The position numbers were made by a program, and so were the translations under genes. From Emticicia aquatica (GTDB lineage: Bacteria; Bacteroidota; Bacteroidia; Cytophagales; Spirosomataceae), in contig NZ_CAKLPY010000001.1 in NCBI RefSeq assembly GCF_923079645.1, forward strand, positions 1,508,001-1,572,000: DNA of 64,000 bases. Direction: 5' to 3'. Within the stretch, counting starts at the first letter, position 1, and every line of letters starts with the position of its first letter. Positions 17,727 to 26,008 of this stretch are shown piece by piece. The notes under the pieces are model-generated. The model saw nothing but the letters and a program-made list of their open reading frames with translations, made no database searches and was not told the origin of the DNA.

Positions 17727-19811
17727 ATGCAAAGTTTTCGGACAGAGTTAGAAAATCCTTTAGTCGAAAAAGACATTATAGATTTAGAGCGAAAAATCAG
17801 ATTGTTTCGTGAAGGAAAAATCCATGAAGAAAAGTTCCGTAGTTTGAGACTCGCCCGTGGCGTTTATGGACAACGTCAACAAGGTGTTCAAATGGTTAGA
17901 ATCAAATTACCTTATGGCAAAATGACGCTTAATCAATGGAAGCGAATCGCTGATATTTCTGATGAATATTCGACTGGAAATCTACATTTCACTACTCGCC
18001 AGGATGTACAAATTCACTTCGTAAGTTTAGAAAGAACACCTGAATTGTGGTCCAAACTAGAAGAAGAAAGTATCACTCTCCGTGAAGCTTGTGGAAATAC
18101 AGTTAGAAATATTACTGCTTCTCCAACTGCAGGCATTGACCCAAATGAGCCATTCGATGTAACACCTTATGTTCATGCTACATTTGAATATTTTCTTCGC
18201 AACCCAGTTTGTCAAGAAATGGGTCGAAAATTCAAGATGTCATTTTCAAGTACCGACGAAGATACCGCTCTCAGTTATATGCACGATTTGGGTTTTATCC
18301 CAAAAATTCAAAACGGAAAACGTGGTTTCAAAATCATGTTGGGTGGCGGATTAGGAGCTCAACCTCAATTAGCTTATTTAGCTTATGAGTTTTTAGAAGA
18401 AGATTTAATTATTCCTTTTGTTGAAGCTGTTTTACGAGTTTTTGATCGTCACGGTGAAAGAAATTCACGTCATAAAGCACGTCTCAAATTCTTAATTGCC
18501 AAAATCGGATTTGATACATTCATGAATTTGGTTGAAGAAGAAAAACTTTCACTAAAAGTAAAGACTTTCAAAGTAAATACAGAAAAATTTGCATTAGAAG
18601 CAGGTATAGAAAATTCAATAATTGATAACTCTTCTAAATCTGAATTATACAATAATTGGTTCAAAACCAATGTTTTTGCTCAGAAACAAACTGGTTATTA
18701 TGGTGTATTTGTTAGGGTTCCATTAGGAAACATTTCGAGTACAGTTTCAAGAGCTTTGATAGAAAAACTTTCGGGTTTTGTGGCTGATGATGTACGAGTT
18801 ACTGTTAATCAAGGTTTATTACTTCGCTTTGTAAAAGCAGAAAACCTTAGCTATATCTTCGATTTGTTATCAACATATAATTTGGCTGCTCCAGGTGCAA
18901 ATAGCATTGTAAATATAACAGCTTGCCCAGGAACTGATACTTGTAATTTAGCGATTTCAGATAGTACAAGTATTACGCTCGAATTGGAAAAAGTTTTGAA
19001 AGAAGACTTCCCAGAATTGATTGAAGAAAACAATATGCAAATCAAGATTTCTGGTTGTATGAATGCTTGTGGGCAACACAGCATGGCTCACATTGGTTTT
19101 CATGGAAGTTCTCTAAAATCAGCAGGAAAAGTTCTTCCTGCATTACAAGTTTTGTTAGGTGGTGGTACTGTTGGTAATGGAACTGGTCGAATTGCAGATA
19201 AAGTAATCAAAATTCCTAGCAAAAGAGGGCCTCAATTGCTAAGAGTTCTGTTAAACGATTATGAATCGAATGGAATTGAAGGAGAATATTTTAATGATTA
19301 TTACGACCGTCAAGGAGAAAAATATTTCTACGCATTATTGAAACCTTTAGCTGATTTAACAACATTAGTTGATACAGATTTTGTTGATTGGGGACGAGAT
19401 GAAATTTTCCAAACTGAAATTGGTGTTGGTGAATGTGCCAGTGTAATCATTGATTTAGTGGCAACACTTTTCTACGAATCTGAAGAAAAAATTGCTTGGG
19501 CAAAAGAAGCTGCTGATGAAAGTCGTTGGGCGGATGCCATTTATTATGCTTACCAATCGCAAGTAAATACAGCAAAAGCACTTTTATTAGATAAAAACGT
19601 AAGTTGCAGTACACAAAATGGTATTATCACCGAATTTGACAAACATTTTGTTGACGAATTTGGAGGTAATTTTAAAACCCAAGTTTTGCAGATAAATCAA
19701 AATGAACCGAGTCAAACTTTTGCGGTTGATTATATCACAGCTTCAGAAGATTTCTTGAAACAAGCAATGATTGTTCGTGAATCGTTAAAAAAAGAATTTG
19801 AAATTGCTTAA
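17727..19811 (+). CDS. Assimilatory nitrite/sulfite reductase with C-terminal HEPN-like domain
   Basis: Reduces sulfite to sulfide (or nitrite to ammonia) with a siroheme-[4Fe-4S] centre; the gene context favours sulfite. 694 residues. The ferredoxin-like half domain appears in GVYGQRQQGVQMVRIKLPYG, siroheme-binding region I in NLHFTTRQDVQIHFV, and the cluster cysteines in TACPGTDTCNLA (about residues 398-406) and SGCMNACGQHSMAHIGF (about 440-446). From about residue 550 an all-helical tail (VGECASVIIDLVATLFY, WADAIYYAYQSQVNTAKALL) is not part of classical reductases and resembles a HEPN domain. There is no flavoprotein CysJ next door, so the electron donor is probably ferredoxin. First gene of the sulfur operon. 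Confidence 0.85.
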   Translation: MQSFRTELENPLVEKDIIDLERKIRLFREGKIHEEKFRSLRLARGVYGQRQQGVQMVRIKLPYGKMTLNQWKRIADISDEYSTGNLHFTTRQDVQIHFVSLERTPELWSKLEEESITLREACGNTVRNITASPTAGIDPNEPFDVTPYVHATFEYFLRNPVCQEMGRKFKMSFSSTDEDTALSYMHDLGFIPKIQNGKRGFKIMLGGGLGAQPQLAYLAYEFLEEDLIIPFVEAVLRVFDRHGERNSRHKARLKFLIAKIGFDTFMNLVEEEKLSLKVKTFKVNTEKFALEAGIENSIIDNSSKSELYNNWFKTNVFAQKQTGYYGVFVRVPLGNISSTVSRALIEKLSGFVADDVRVTVNQGLLLRFVKAENLSYIFDLLSTYNLAAPGANSIVNITACPGTDTCNLAISDSTSITLELEKVLKEDFPELIEENNMQIKISGCMNACGQHSMAHIGFHGSSLKSAGKVLPALQVLLGGGTVGNGTGRIADKVIKIPSKRGPQLLRVLLNDYESNGIEGEYFNDYYDRQGEKYFYALLKPLADLTTLVDTDFVDWGRDEIFQTEIGVGECASVIIDLVATLFYESEEKIAWAKEAADESRWADAIYYAYQSQVNTAKALLLDKNVSCSTQNGIITEFDKHFVDEFGGNFKTQVLQINQNEPSQTFAVDYITASEDFLKQAMIVRESLKKEFEIA

Positions 19812-19822
19812 TTATTATAAAA

Positions 19823-20704
19823 ATGAAAAGAATCGCACTTGCATTGAGTGAAAATGTTCAAATGAAATTCATAGCTTATGCTATGATTTTTATGAAAATT
19901 TCGCTTTTAGGAATTCTTGCTTACAGAATTACAACTGGTTTAAACCAATTTAATTTTACTTTCGACACCATTCTTTTATACTATATCGGAATTGGTTTTT
20001 TAGCCCAATTAGTAGATGGAGCTTTAGGAATGGCTTACGGTGCATCGTGTACATCTATGCTTTTGGGCTTAGGTGTACCGCCTGCTTATGCAACAGCAAG
20101 TGTTCATACTGCTGAGGTTTTTACAACAGGCGTATCGGGGCTTTCACACATCTATTTTGGTAATATTGATAAAAAACTATTTTTCAGAATTGTTTTGACG
20201 GGAGTTCTTGGAGCGATGATTGGTGCTTATCTTATTTCTGATGTTTTCGATGGAAAAATGATAAAACCTTATATTTCAATCTATATGATTATTTTGGGTA
20301 GTATCATTATCTCAAAAGCATTCAAAAAACGTCCAGTTGAACCACAAAACAAAAACTTAGGTCTTCTTGGCCTTTTTGGAGGTTTTTTAGATTCAGTTGG
20401 AGGTGGTGGTTGGGGACCATTAGTTACCTCAAATCTTATTAGTAAAGGAAATGCTCCAAAAGAAACCATCGGAACTGTAAATACTGCTGAGTTTTTTGTG
20501 TCATTTTTTAGTACGGGCGTTTTCATGTTGTTTATTGATATTCAAGCATGGCAAGCAATTGCTGGTTTAATCATTGGTGGCGTTTTTGCAGCTCCGCTTG
20601 GTGCTTTTTTGGTTAAACTTTTTCCTCCTAAAACTATTATGATTTCGGTTGGGGTTTTGGTCGTGCTATTAAATATTTGGAACTTGTCGAAAGTTTTGTT
20701 CTGA
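19823..20704 (+). CDS. TauE/SafE-family sulfite/organosulfonate permease
   Basis: Polytopic inner-membrane transporter of the TSUP family, proposed to move sulfite or related anions. 293 residues with about eight hydrophobic segments. The two half-repeats are visible as LAQLVDGALGMAYGASCTSML and GGFLDSVGGGGWGPLVTSNL, together with the conserved HTAEVFTTGVSGLSH and NTAEFFVSFFSTGVF motifs. It starts 11 bp after the sulfite reductase gene. In this position it may export excess sulfite or take up a sulfur anion; the direction is not readable from sequence. Confidence 0.88.
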   Translation: MKRIALALSENVQMKFIAYAMIFMKISLLGILAYRITTGLNQFNFTFDTILLYYIGIGFLAQLVDGALGMAYGASCTSMLLGLGVPPAYATASVHTAEVFTTGVSGLSHIYFGNIDKKLFFRIVLTGVLGAMIGAYLISDVFDGKMIKPYISIYMIILGSIIISKAFKKRPVEPQNKNLGLLGLFGGFLDSVGGGGWGPLVTSNLISKGNAPKETIGTVNTAEFFVSFFSTGVFMLFIDIQAWQAIAGLIIGGVFAAPLGAFLVKLFPPKTIMISVGVLVVLLNIWNLSKVLF

Positions 20705-20722
20705 ATAAAATAAAATTTGACA

Positions 20723-21403
20723 ATGATAGACACTTTAGAAAAATTATCTTTAGCAGAAAGCCTCAGCTTTGTTGCCAATAAATATCAGCCAAAAGTAGTT
20801 TTTTCTACCTCTTTTGGTCAAGAAGACCAAGTAATTACTGATGCTATTTTTACTCAAGATTTAGCAATAAAAATTTTTACACTTGATACTGGTCGTCTTT
20901 TTCAAGAAACTTATGAACTGATAGATAAAACTCGTTCGAAGTATAAAAAAAATATTGAAATATATTTTCCAAACACTGAAAATACACAAAAATTAGTTAC
21001 TCAAAAAGGAGCAAATAGTTTTTACGAATCAGTAGAAAATAGAAAGGAATGCTGTTTTATCAGAAAAATTGAACCCTTAAAAAGAGCTTTGGCAGGAGCT
21101 GAAGTTTGGATTACAGGTTTAAGAGCCGAACAATCTGAAAATCGTAATGATATGAAGATTTGGGAATGGGACGAAGGAAACAAAGTTTGGAAGTTCAATC
21201 CATTGATTCATTGGACTTACGAAGATGTCTTAAACTACATTAAAGAAAATAAAGTTCCTGATAATCCACTTCACCGAAAAGGCTTTGTAAGTATTGGTTG
21301 TTTGCCTTGTACACGAGCAATTGAGCCGCACGAACACCCAAGAGCAGGCCGCTGGTGGTGGGAGGAATCGCAAAAAGAATGTGGTTTACACGCAGCAAAA
21401 TGA
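20723..21403 (+). CDS. cysH: Adenylylsulfate reductase, Fe-S type (CysH family)
   Basis: Reduces adenylylsulfate to sulfite using thioredoxin or glutathione. ATG 20723 is preferred over a TTG six bases upstream; 226 residues. The PP-loop-like VVFSTSFGQEDQVI, LDTGRLFQETYEL and ITGLRAEQSENR are the nucleotide-site blocks. Cysteine pairs RKECCFIRK and GCLPCTRAIEPHEHPRAG bind a [4Fe-4S] cluster, and the C-terminal KECGLH holds the catalytic Cys. The CC...CxxC pattern marks the APS-using type, not the PAPS-only E. coli type, and fits the lack of an APS kinase gene (cysC) in this operon. Confidence 0.92.
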   Translation: MIDTLEKLSLAESLSFVANKYQPKVVFSTSFGQEDQVITDAIFTQDLAIKIFTLDTGRLFQETYELIDKTRSKYKKNIEIYFPNTENTQKLVTQKGANSFYESVENRKECCFIRKIEPLKRALAGAEVWITGLRAEQSENRNDMKIWEWDEGNKVWKFNPLIHWTYEDVLNYIKENKVPDNPLHRKGFVSIGCLPCTRAIEPHEHPRAGRWWWEESQKECGLHAAK

Positions 21404-21551
21404 TATAAAATTATCAATTCTCAAAGTTATTGTGCAATTTTGCCTTTTAATTAGCGGTATGAAATTCGTTTTGTTTTAATTCTTAAAAGATTTTTCAGAA
21501 TAAAACAAAGCGTTTGGTTAAATTATTAAAATCAGATTAATCATTTTATAA

Positions 21552-22487
21552 ATGAGTACGATTTCAGAAAAAACAACGGTTTATCAAGCCAATGACAGTT
21601 CTTTTCCAAGAGAATTGGAAGACGAAGCAATCTATATTTTACGTGAAGTTGCTTCGCAATTTGAAAAACCAGCAATTCTATTTTCGGGTGGAAAAGATTC
21701 AATTACGGTTGTGCGATTAGCTCAAAAAGCTTTCTATCCCGCCAAAATTCCATTTGCCCTTCTTCATGTTGATACAGGTCATAATTTCCCAGAAACGATT
21801 GAATACCGTGACTGGTTGGTCAATAAATTAGGTCTCGAACTTCATGTTCGTTACGTAGAAGATTCAATCAAACAAGGCAAAGTAAAAGAAGAAACAGGAA
21901 AATATGCCAGCAGAAATGCTTCTCAAACTGTAACACTTTTGGATGCAATCGAAGAATTTAAGTTTGATGCCTGTATTGGTGGAGCAAGACGTGATGAAGA
22001 AAAAGCTCGTGCCAAAGAAAGAATTTTCTCAGTAAGAGATGATTTTGGTCAATGGGATGCAAAAAAACAACGTCCTGAGTTATTTGATATGCTCAATGGA
22101 AAAATTGAATTGGGTGAAAATGTAAGGGTTTTCCCAATTTCAAACTGGACTGAATTAGACGTTTGGAATTATATCAAAGAAGAAGAATTAAGGATTCCAT
22201 CAATCTATTTTACGCATGAACGTGATGTTTTTGAACGTGATGGCATGATTTGGGCTGACTCTGAATTTATAAATAAATCAGAAGATGAAATTCCATATAA
22301 AACTCAAGTTCGATTCAGAACAGTTGGAGATATGACTTGTACTGCCGCCGTTGCATCAACTGCTGATAATTTAGACGATGTTATCGGAGAAATTCTTTCC
22401 GCCCAAATTTCTGAACGTGGAGCAAGAATTGATGATAAACGCTCAGAAGCAGCCATGGAAAAACGTAAACAAGCTGGATATTTTTGA
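21552..22487 (+). CDS. cysD: Sulfate adenylyltransferase small subunit
   Basis: Catalytic subunit of ATP sulfurylase, which makes adenylylsulfate from ATP and sulfate; works with CysN. 311 residues from ATG 21552. The PP-loop SGGKDSITVVRLAQKAF, the HVDTGHNFPETIEYRDW block, ACIGGARRDEEKARAKERIF and the C-terminal GDMTCTAAVAS are all family signatures. It lies 148 bp after cysH and 63 bp before cysN on the same strand. Confidence 0.96.
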   Translation: MSTISEKTTVYQANDSSFPRELEDEAIYILREVASQFEKPAILFSGGKDSITVVRLAQKAFYPAKIPFALLHVDTGHNFPETIEYRDWLVNKLGLELHVRYVEDSIKQGKVKEETGKYASRNASQTVTLLDAIEEFKFDACIGGARRDEEKARAKERIFSVRDDFGQWDAKKQRPELFDMLNGKIELGENVRVFPISNWTELDVWNYIKEEELRIPSIYFTHERDVFERDGMIWADSEFINKSEDEIPYKTQVRFRTVGDMTCTAAVASTADNLDDVIGEILSAQISERGARIDDKRSEAAMEKRKQAGYF

Positions 22488-22556
22488 TTTACGTTTGAAT
22501 ATTTTTCCCAATTTCAAATAAAATAAAATCACCTTTCATAAAAAGGTTAAGTGGTT

Positions 22557-23816
22557 ATGGATATATTAAGAATTGCAACAGCAGGTTCGGTAGATGATGG
22601 AAAAAGTACACTCATCGGACGTTTATTGTACGAAACTAATTCAATTACAAAAGATAAAATAGAAGCATTAGAATCTGCATCAAAAAGAAAAGGTCTCGAT
22701 TTTTTAGATTTATCTCTTTTGACAGATGGACTAATTGCTGAGCGTGAACAAGGCATTACGATTGATGTTGCTCACATTTATTTTAGCACACCAAACCGTA
22801 AATATATTATTGCTGATACGCCAGGTCACTTTGAATATACTCGAAATATGGTAACTGGAGCATCAAACACTTCGGTTTCTATTATTTTGATTGATGCTAG
22901 AAATGGTGTTGTCGAACAGACAAAACGTCATTTCTACATTTCATCAATGCTACGAATCAAAAATATTGTAGTTGCTGTCAACAAAATGGATTTGGTTGGA
23001 TATAGCCAAGAACGTTTCAATGAAATCAAAAACGAACTTTTAGCTATTGCTGAACAAGTAAGTTTTGAAGGGCAAGAATTGCAATTTATTCCAATTTCTT
23101 CACTTTATGGTGAAAATCTAGTTCGCAAATCAAGTGAAACTCCTTGGTACGAAGGTGAAACTTTATTAAACACTCTCGAAAATGTTGCTACTCAAAATTC
23201 GGAGTTGAGTGTAAAAAATGCTCGTTTTCCTGTTCAACAAGTGATAAGACCAAAAACTGAAGAATTCCACGATTATCGGGGTTATGCTGGAAAAATTGCC
23301 AGTGGTAGTTTTTTTGTAGGCGATTTAGTAGAAGCTTTACCAAGTGGACAGATAAGTAAAATCAAAACAATTGAAAAATTTGGCACAAAGTTAGAAACTG
23401 GAAAAGCCAAAGAATCAGTTGTTATTACACTTGAAGATAATATTGATGTTAGTAGAGGAAATATGCTTGTAAAGGTTGGCGAACAACCCGAATCACGCAA
23501 AGAAATTGAAGCCAAAATTTGTTGGCTTGATGGACAAATGTTAACTGTAGGTAAAACATATTTACTCCAACACGGAATTAACCGTGTAAAAGCAAAAGTC
23601 ACTAAGGTAAACTCGCTAATTGACATCAAAAACATGTCTTTGAATAACACCCCACCTGCGGATGGAGGCATAAAATTAAACGAGATTGGTTGGATAACTA
23701 TTAAAACCGCTAGTCCTATTTATGCAGACAAATATGAAGAAAATCCTGCGAATGGTTCATTCATTTTGATTGACGAAATGAATAATGGTACAGTAGGTAT
23801 TGGATTTGTAGAATAA
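22557..23816 (+). CDS. cysN: Sulfate adenylyltransferase large subunit (GTPase)
   Basis: GTPase subunit that drives ATP sulfurylase activity of CysD. ATG 22557 is preferred over a GTG two codons upstream; 419 residues. EF-Tu-like G motifs are AGSVDDGKSTLIGRLLY (G1), the EQGITIDVAH switch I, DTPGHFEYTRNMVTG (G3) and NKMDLVG (G4), followed by two beta-barrel domains. There is no C-terminal APS kinase (CysC) domain, consistent with direct reduction of APS by CysH. Last gene of the sulfur operon. Confidence 0.96.
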   Translation: MDILRIATAGSVDDGKSTLIGRLLYETNSITKDKIEALESASKRKGLDFLDLSLLTDGLIAEREQGITIDVAHIYFSTPNRKYIIADTPGHFEYTRNMVTGASNTSVSIILIDARNGVVEQTKRHFYISSMLRIKNIVVAVNKMDLVGYSQERFNEIKNELLAIAEQVSFEGQELQFIPISSLYGENLVRKSSETPWYEGETLLNTLENVATQNSELSVKNARFPVQQVIRPKTEEFHDYRGYAGKIASGSFFVGDLVEALPSGQISKIKTIEKFGTKLETGKAKESVVITLEDNIDVSRGNMLVKVGEQPESRKEIEAKICWLDGQMLTVGKTYLLQHGINRVKAKVTKVNSLIDIKNMSLNNTPPADGGIKLNEIGWITIKTASPIYADKYEENPANGSFILIDEMNNGTVGIGFVE

Positions 23817-23874
23817 TTTTTTTAATTTTAATACCAATACTCATCAACCAAGCTAAATTTATTAGTTTAGGTTA

Positions 23875-23920
23875 GATAAAAAATAGGCGGCTGGTTGGCT
23901 GTCTTTTTTTTTGCCTATTT
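23875..23920 (-). terminator. Possible minus-strand terminator after the GH108-like gene
   Basis: AAATAGGC (23881-23888) and GCCTATTT (23913-23920) pair over a 24-nt loop. Read on the minus strand the stem is followed by a T-run (23880-23875), so it could end transcription coming from 24012-24641. The large loop makes it weak. The rest of 23817-24011 shows only pyrimidine-rich sequence. Confidence 0.35.
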
Positions 23921-24011
23921 AGCCTCTTTTCCCTTCCCTTTTTACAAAGAGAAGGGCAGATTTTCATCAGAGGCGTTTCTGGGAAGAGTTTATCGGGTAT
24001 AAAATCATTGA

Positions 24012-24641
24012 TTACTTAATCTCCTCCACAACATTATGATCTTCTTTTTTCTGTGATTTTGGAATAACTATATAATCTTCGAGCACATTTTCTTCTTCAT
24101 TTCTTTCAGCTTTTTTCATATAAAATGATTTTGCACGACTAAACCAACCTTTATACTTTTTAGCATCTTTCCGAGTTCGATAATAGCGTAATCGATACTC
24201 AACATAAGGATTAACGATATCTTCAGGGTATTCAAAACTATTAGCTACATCAATATCACTTTGAGTTAAGACTCCGTTTTGAGGCACGCCTATGATTTTT
24301 TCAAAAGCAACAATATTTTTATTATCAACACCAACTCCAGCATTTATTAGATGGTCAATTAAAACTTCGGCTACTTCTTGGCTTTTAAACTGATTTCCTA
24401 AAAAACGATTCCAATAGTGATGTCGATGAATGTAAAGTGCTTCTTCTTTTGAGAAAATTTTATCACCCCAAATTGGTTTATGAATGCCGTAACCTTTACC
24501 TTCAAATCTTAAAAGTTTAGGTGCATATTTATTGAATGAAGCTGCTTGATTAACAAAAGTTACGCAAATAAATGATAATATGCTGATTGCCAGCAAAGAA
24601 AGTAAAACCTTTTTGATGTTCATTGATTTTGATTTTTTCAA
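24012..24641 (-). CDS. Secreted GH108-like putative peptidoglycan hydrolase (paralogue 1)
   Basis: 209 residues from ATG 24641; ATG 24623 (MNIKKVLL) is an alternative. An N-terminal hydrophobic segment (VLLSLLAISILSFICVTFV) acts as signal peptide or anchor. The body resembles lysozyme-like family GH108: a Glu-Gly start LLRFEGKGYGIHKPIWGDK, then AEVLIDHLINAGVG and IIGVPQNGVLTQSDID, where family members have a vN-G and a lG-x-x-DG-x-iG block. The usual EGGY...GGxTxxGI loop is shortened so that FEG runs directly into GYGIHKP. The presumed catalytic Glu is kept. The charged tail is Lys/Glu-rich. It is 230 bp from a close paralogue on the same strand. Confidence 0.6.
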   Translation of the reverse strand: MKKSKSMNIKKVLLSLLAISILSFICVTFVNQAASFNKYAPKLLRFEGKGYGIHKPIWGDKIFSKEEALYIHRHHYWNRFLGNQFKSQEVAEVLIDHLINAGVGVDNKNIVAFEKIIGVPQNGVLTQSDIDVANSFEYPEDIVNPYVEYRLRYYRTRKDAKKYKGWFSRAKSFYMKKAERNEEENVLEDYIVIPKSQKKEDHNVVEEIK

Positions 24642-24808
24642 GATAGTATAATTAATTGCAAAAATTATACCGTTAAATAATAAAACTGGGACAAATAAAG
24701 GAGAAGTTTATAATAGGCTTACTTTCAAGAGTTTAGAATTACAACCGAGTGAGTTGCAGAAGTTGCCAATCAACCAATAATTGTTTTGGCAGCATTATTG
24801 TGATAAAA

Positions 24809-24856
24809 AAAATACTATTGAAGCTAGAACGAAGTTCATCACATCAATAGTATTTT
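24809..24856 (-). terminator. Long-loop intrinsic terminator between the two GH108-like genes
   Basis: AAAATACTATTGA (24809-24821) pairs with TCAATAGTATTTT (24844-24856), a 13-bp stem with a 22-nt loop. On the minus strand the stem is followed by further Ts (24808-24805), so it should end transcription from the gene at 24872-25477. The two paralogues therefore seem to be separate transcription units. Confidence 0.6.
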
Positions 24857-24871
24857 AAAATTAATTTTTGA

Positions 24872-25477
24872 TTATTTTTTTACAATAAACTCATCATCAT
24901 TTGTCTTTTCTTGCAAATTAGTTTTGATAAGTATTTGCGGTAAAATCAAATGATTTGCCAAGAAATTCCCTTCTTCATCAGTAATCATAAAGCTTTTTGC
25001 TCTTTTGGACCATCCTGAATTTTTAGTAAAATTTTTCCTTGTCGTGTAAAAATAAAGTCGATAATTGACGAAAGGATTGATGATTTGCTCAGGAAATACA
25101 AAAGCGTTTGCAACTTTAATATCGGCTAGTGATAAAAAACCATCTTGCTTAACGCCAATGATTGCCTCAAAAGCCCTTATGTGAACAGACTCTTTACCTT
25201 CCCCAGCATTAATAAGTTGGTCAATTAAAACCTCAGCAACGCCTTGATTTGTGAAGTTTGAAGCATGATATTTGTCCCAATAATGCTTTTTATAAATAGT
25301 GAATGCGTCGTTTTTTGAGAAATTTTTGTCACCCCAAATAGGCTTGTGAATACCGAATCCGATGCCTTCAAATTTTATAAGTTTTGGAAAGTATTTTTCG
25401 AAAGAAGCAGCTTGTAAAAACTGAATGGAAATAGAAAGTAGAAGTGTTAAAAGAACTTTGTTTTTGTTAACTATCAT
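24872..25477 (-). CDS. Secreted GH108-like putative peptidoglycan hydrolase (paralogue 2)
   Basis: 201 residues from ATG 25477; the in-frame region upstream (to 25501) lacks a signal-like start, while MIVNKNKVLLTLLLSISIQFLQA is a good signal peptide. It aligns by eye with the downstream paralogue throughout: FEKYFPKLIKFEGIGFGIHKP, IWGDKNFSKNDAFTIYKKHYW, AEVLIDQLINAGEG, IIGVKQDGFLSLADI, NPFVNYRLYFYTTRK. The FEG Glu and the block preceding the peptidoglycan-binding-like repeat are kept. Function is inferred as cell-wall degradation or remodelling; no enzyme test can be read from sequence. Confidence 0.6.
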   Translation of the reverse strand: MIVNKNKVLLTLLLSISIQFLQAASFEKYFPKLIKFEGIGFGIHKPIWGDKNFSKNDAFTIYKKHYWDKYHASNFTNQGVAEVLIDQLINAGEGKESVHIRAFEAIIGVKQDGFLSLADIKVANAFVFPEQIINPFVNYRLYFYTTRKNFTKNSGWSKRAKSFMITDEEGNFLANHLILPQILIKTNLQEKTNDDEFIVKK

Positions 25478-25501
25478 GTAAAGTATTACGATGTTGAACA
25501 C

Positions 25502-26008
25502 AAATTAAAATATAAAATATTGATTATCAATACATTATCGCAATAATTTATTAAACGGCAAGCAAATCTCTTACAATAATTATATAAATTCTTTAATGAA
25601 GAAAATTTAGTTACTTCTCAAAAGTATAAAAAATGTATTTCAAAGCGATTACGCACAAATAGCATATTTCACTGATAATCTTATTCAAATAATAGATAAT
25701 TCAATGGTAATAAATACTTATAAATAGTAATTAATATGTCGTGTCACGTTGTATTTTTCTTATAATATTTGTTGTTAAAACAAGTATTTTTTATCAAAGA
25801 AAGAAAATTTGGTTTAAAAGTTGTTATGCCAAATTAATTTGGTATTATATTGCAATGTATTTATCATATTCCCATCTATATCTCTTCGTATCAGAAGATT
25901 ATTGGGATACTATAAATCATTAAAATTACAACAAAATCACTCTCGGACGGCGTTTCGTTGGACGGCATTCCGTTAGGTACAATTTCAAATCACTATTATA
26001 TTTGTACG
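25502..26008. other. Intergenic region between GH108-like gene and gltB
   Basis: About 500 bp of very AT-rich DNA between divergent genes. A perfect 15-bp palindrome TATTGATTATCAATA (25518-25532) lies 41-55 bp upstream of the minus-strand start and may be an operator. A 60-codon reading frame at 25741-25923 has no recognisable features and no credible start context, so it is not called. The right end holds the gltB promoter region described separately. No RNA gene is recognised. Confidence 0.5.
25945..26004 (+). promoter_or_regulatory. Tandem 15-bp direct repeat and TATATTTG promoter of gltB
   Basis: GGACGGCGTTTCGTT (25945-25959) and GGACGGCATTCCGTT (25960-25974) are adjacent copies differing at two positions and are far more GC-rich than the surroundings. 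TATATTTG, an exact -7 element, lies at 25997-26004, only 4 nt before the gltB ATG, with TTAG at the -33 distance. The repeats look like two helically phased binding sites for a regulator. The message would be nearly leaderless. Confidence 0.5.

Noticed and set aside
23282-23671. 129-codon reading frame antisense to cysN
   Set aside because: Shadow of the cysN coding sequence; no motif and no context.
25518-25532. FNR-like site upstream of the GH108-like gene
   Set aside because: The palindrome contains TTGAT and ATCAA but with a 1-nt spacer instead of the 4 nt of FNR sites; kept only as an unassigned palindrome.
25741-25923. 60-codon reading frame in the gap before gltB
   Set aside because: Hydrophobic/aromatic translation of AT-rich DNA, weak start, no motif and no operon context; likely chance.
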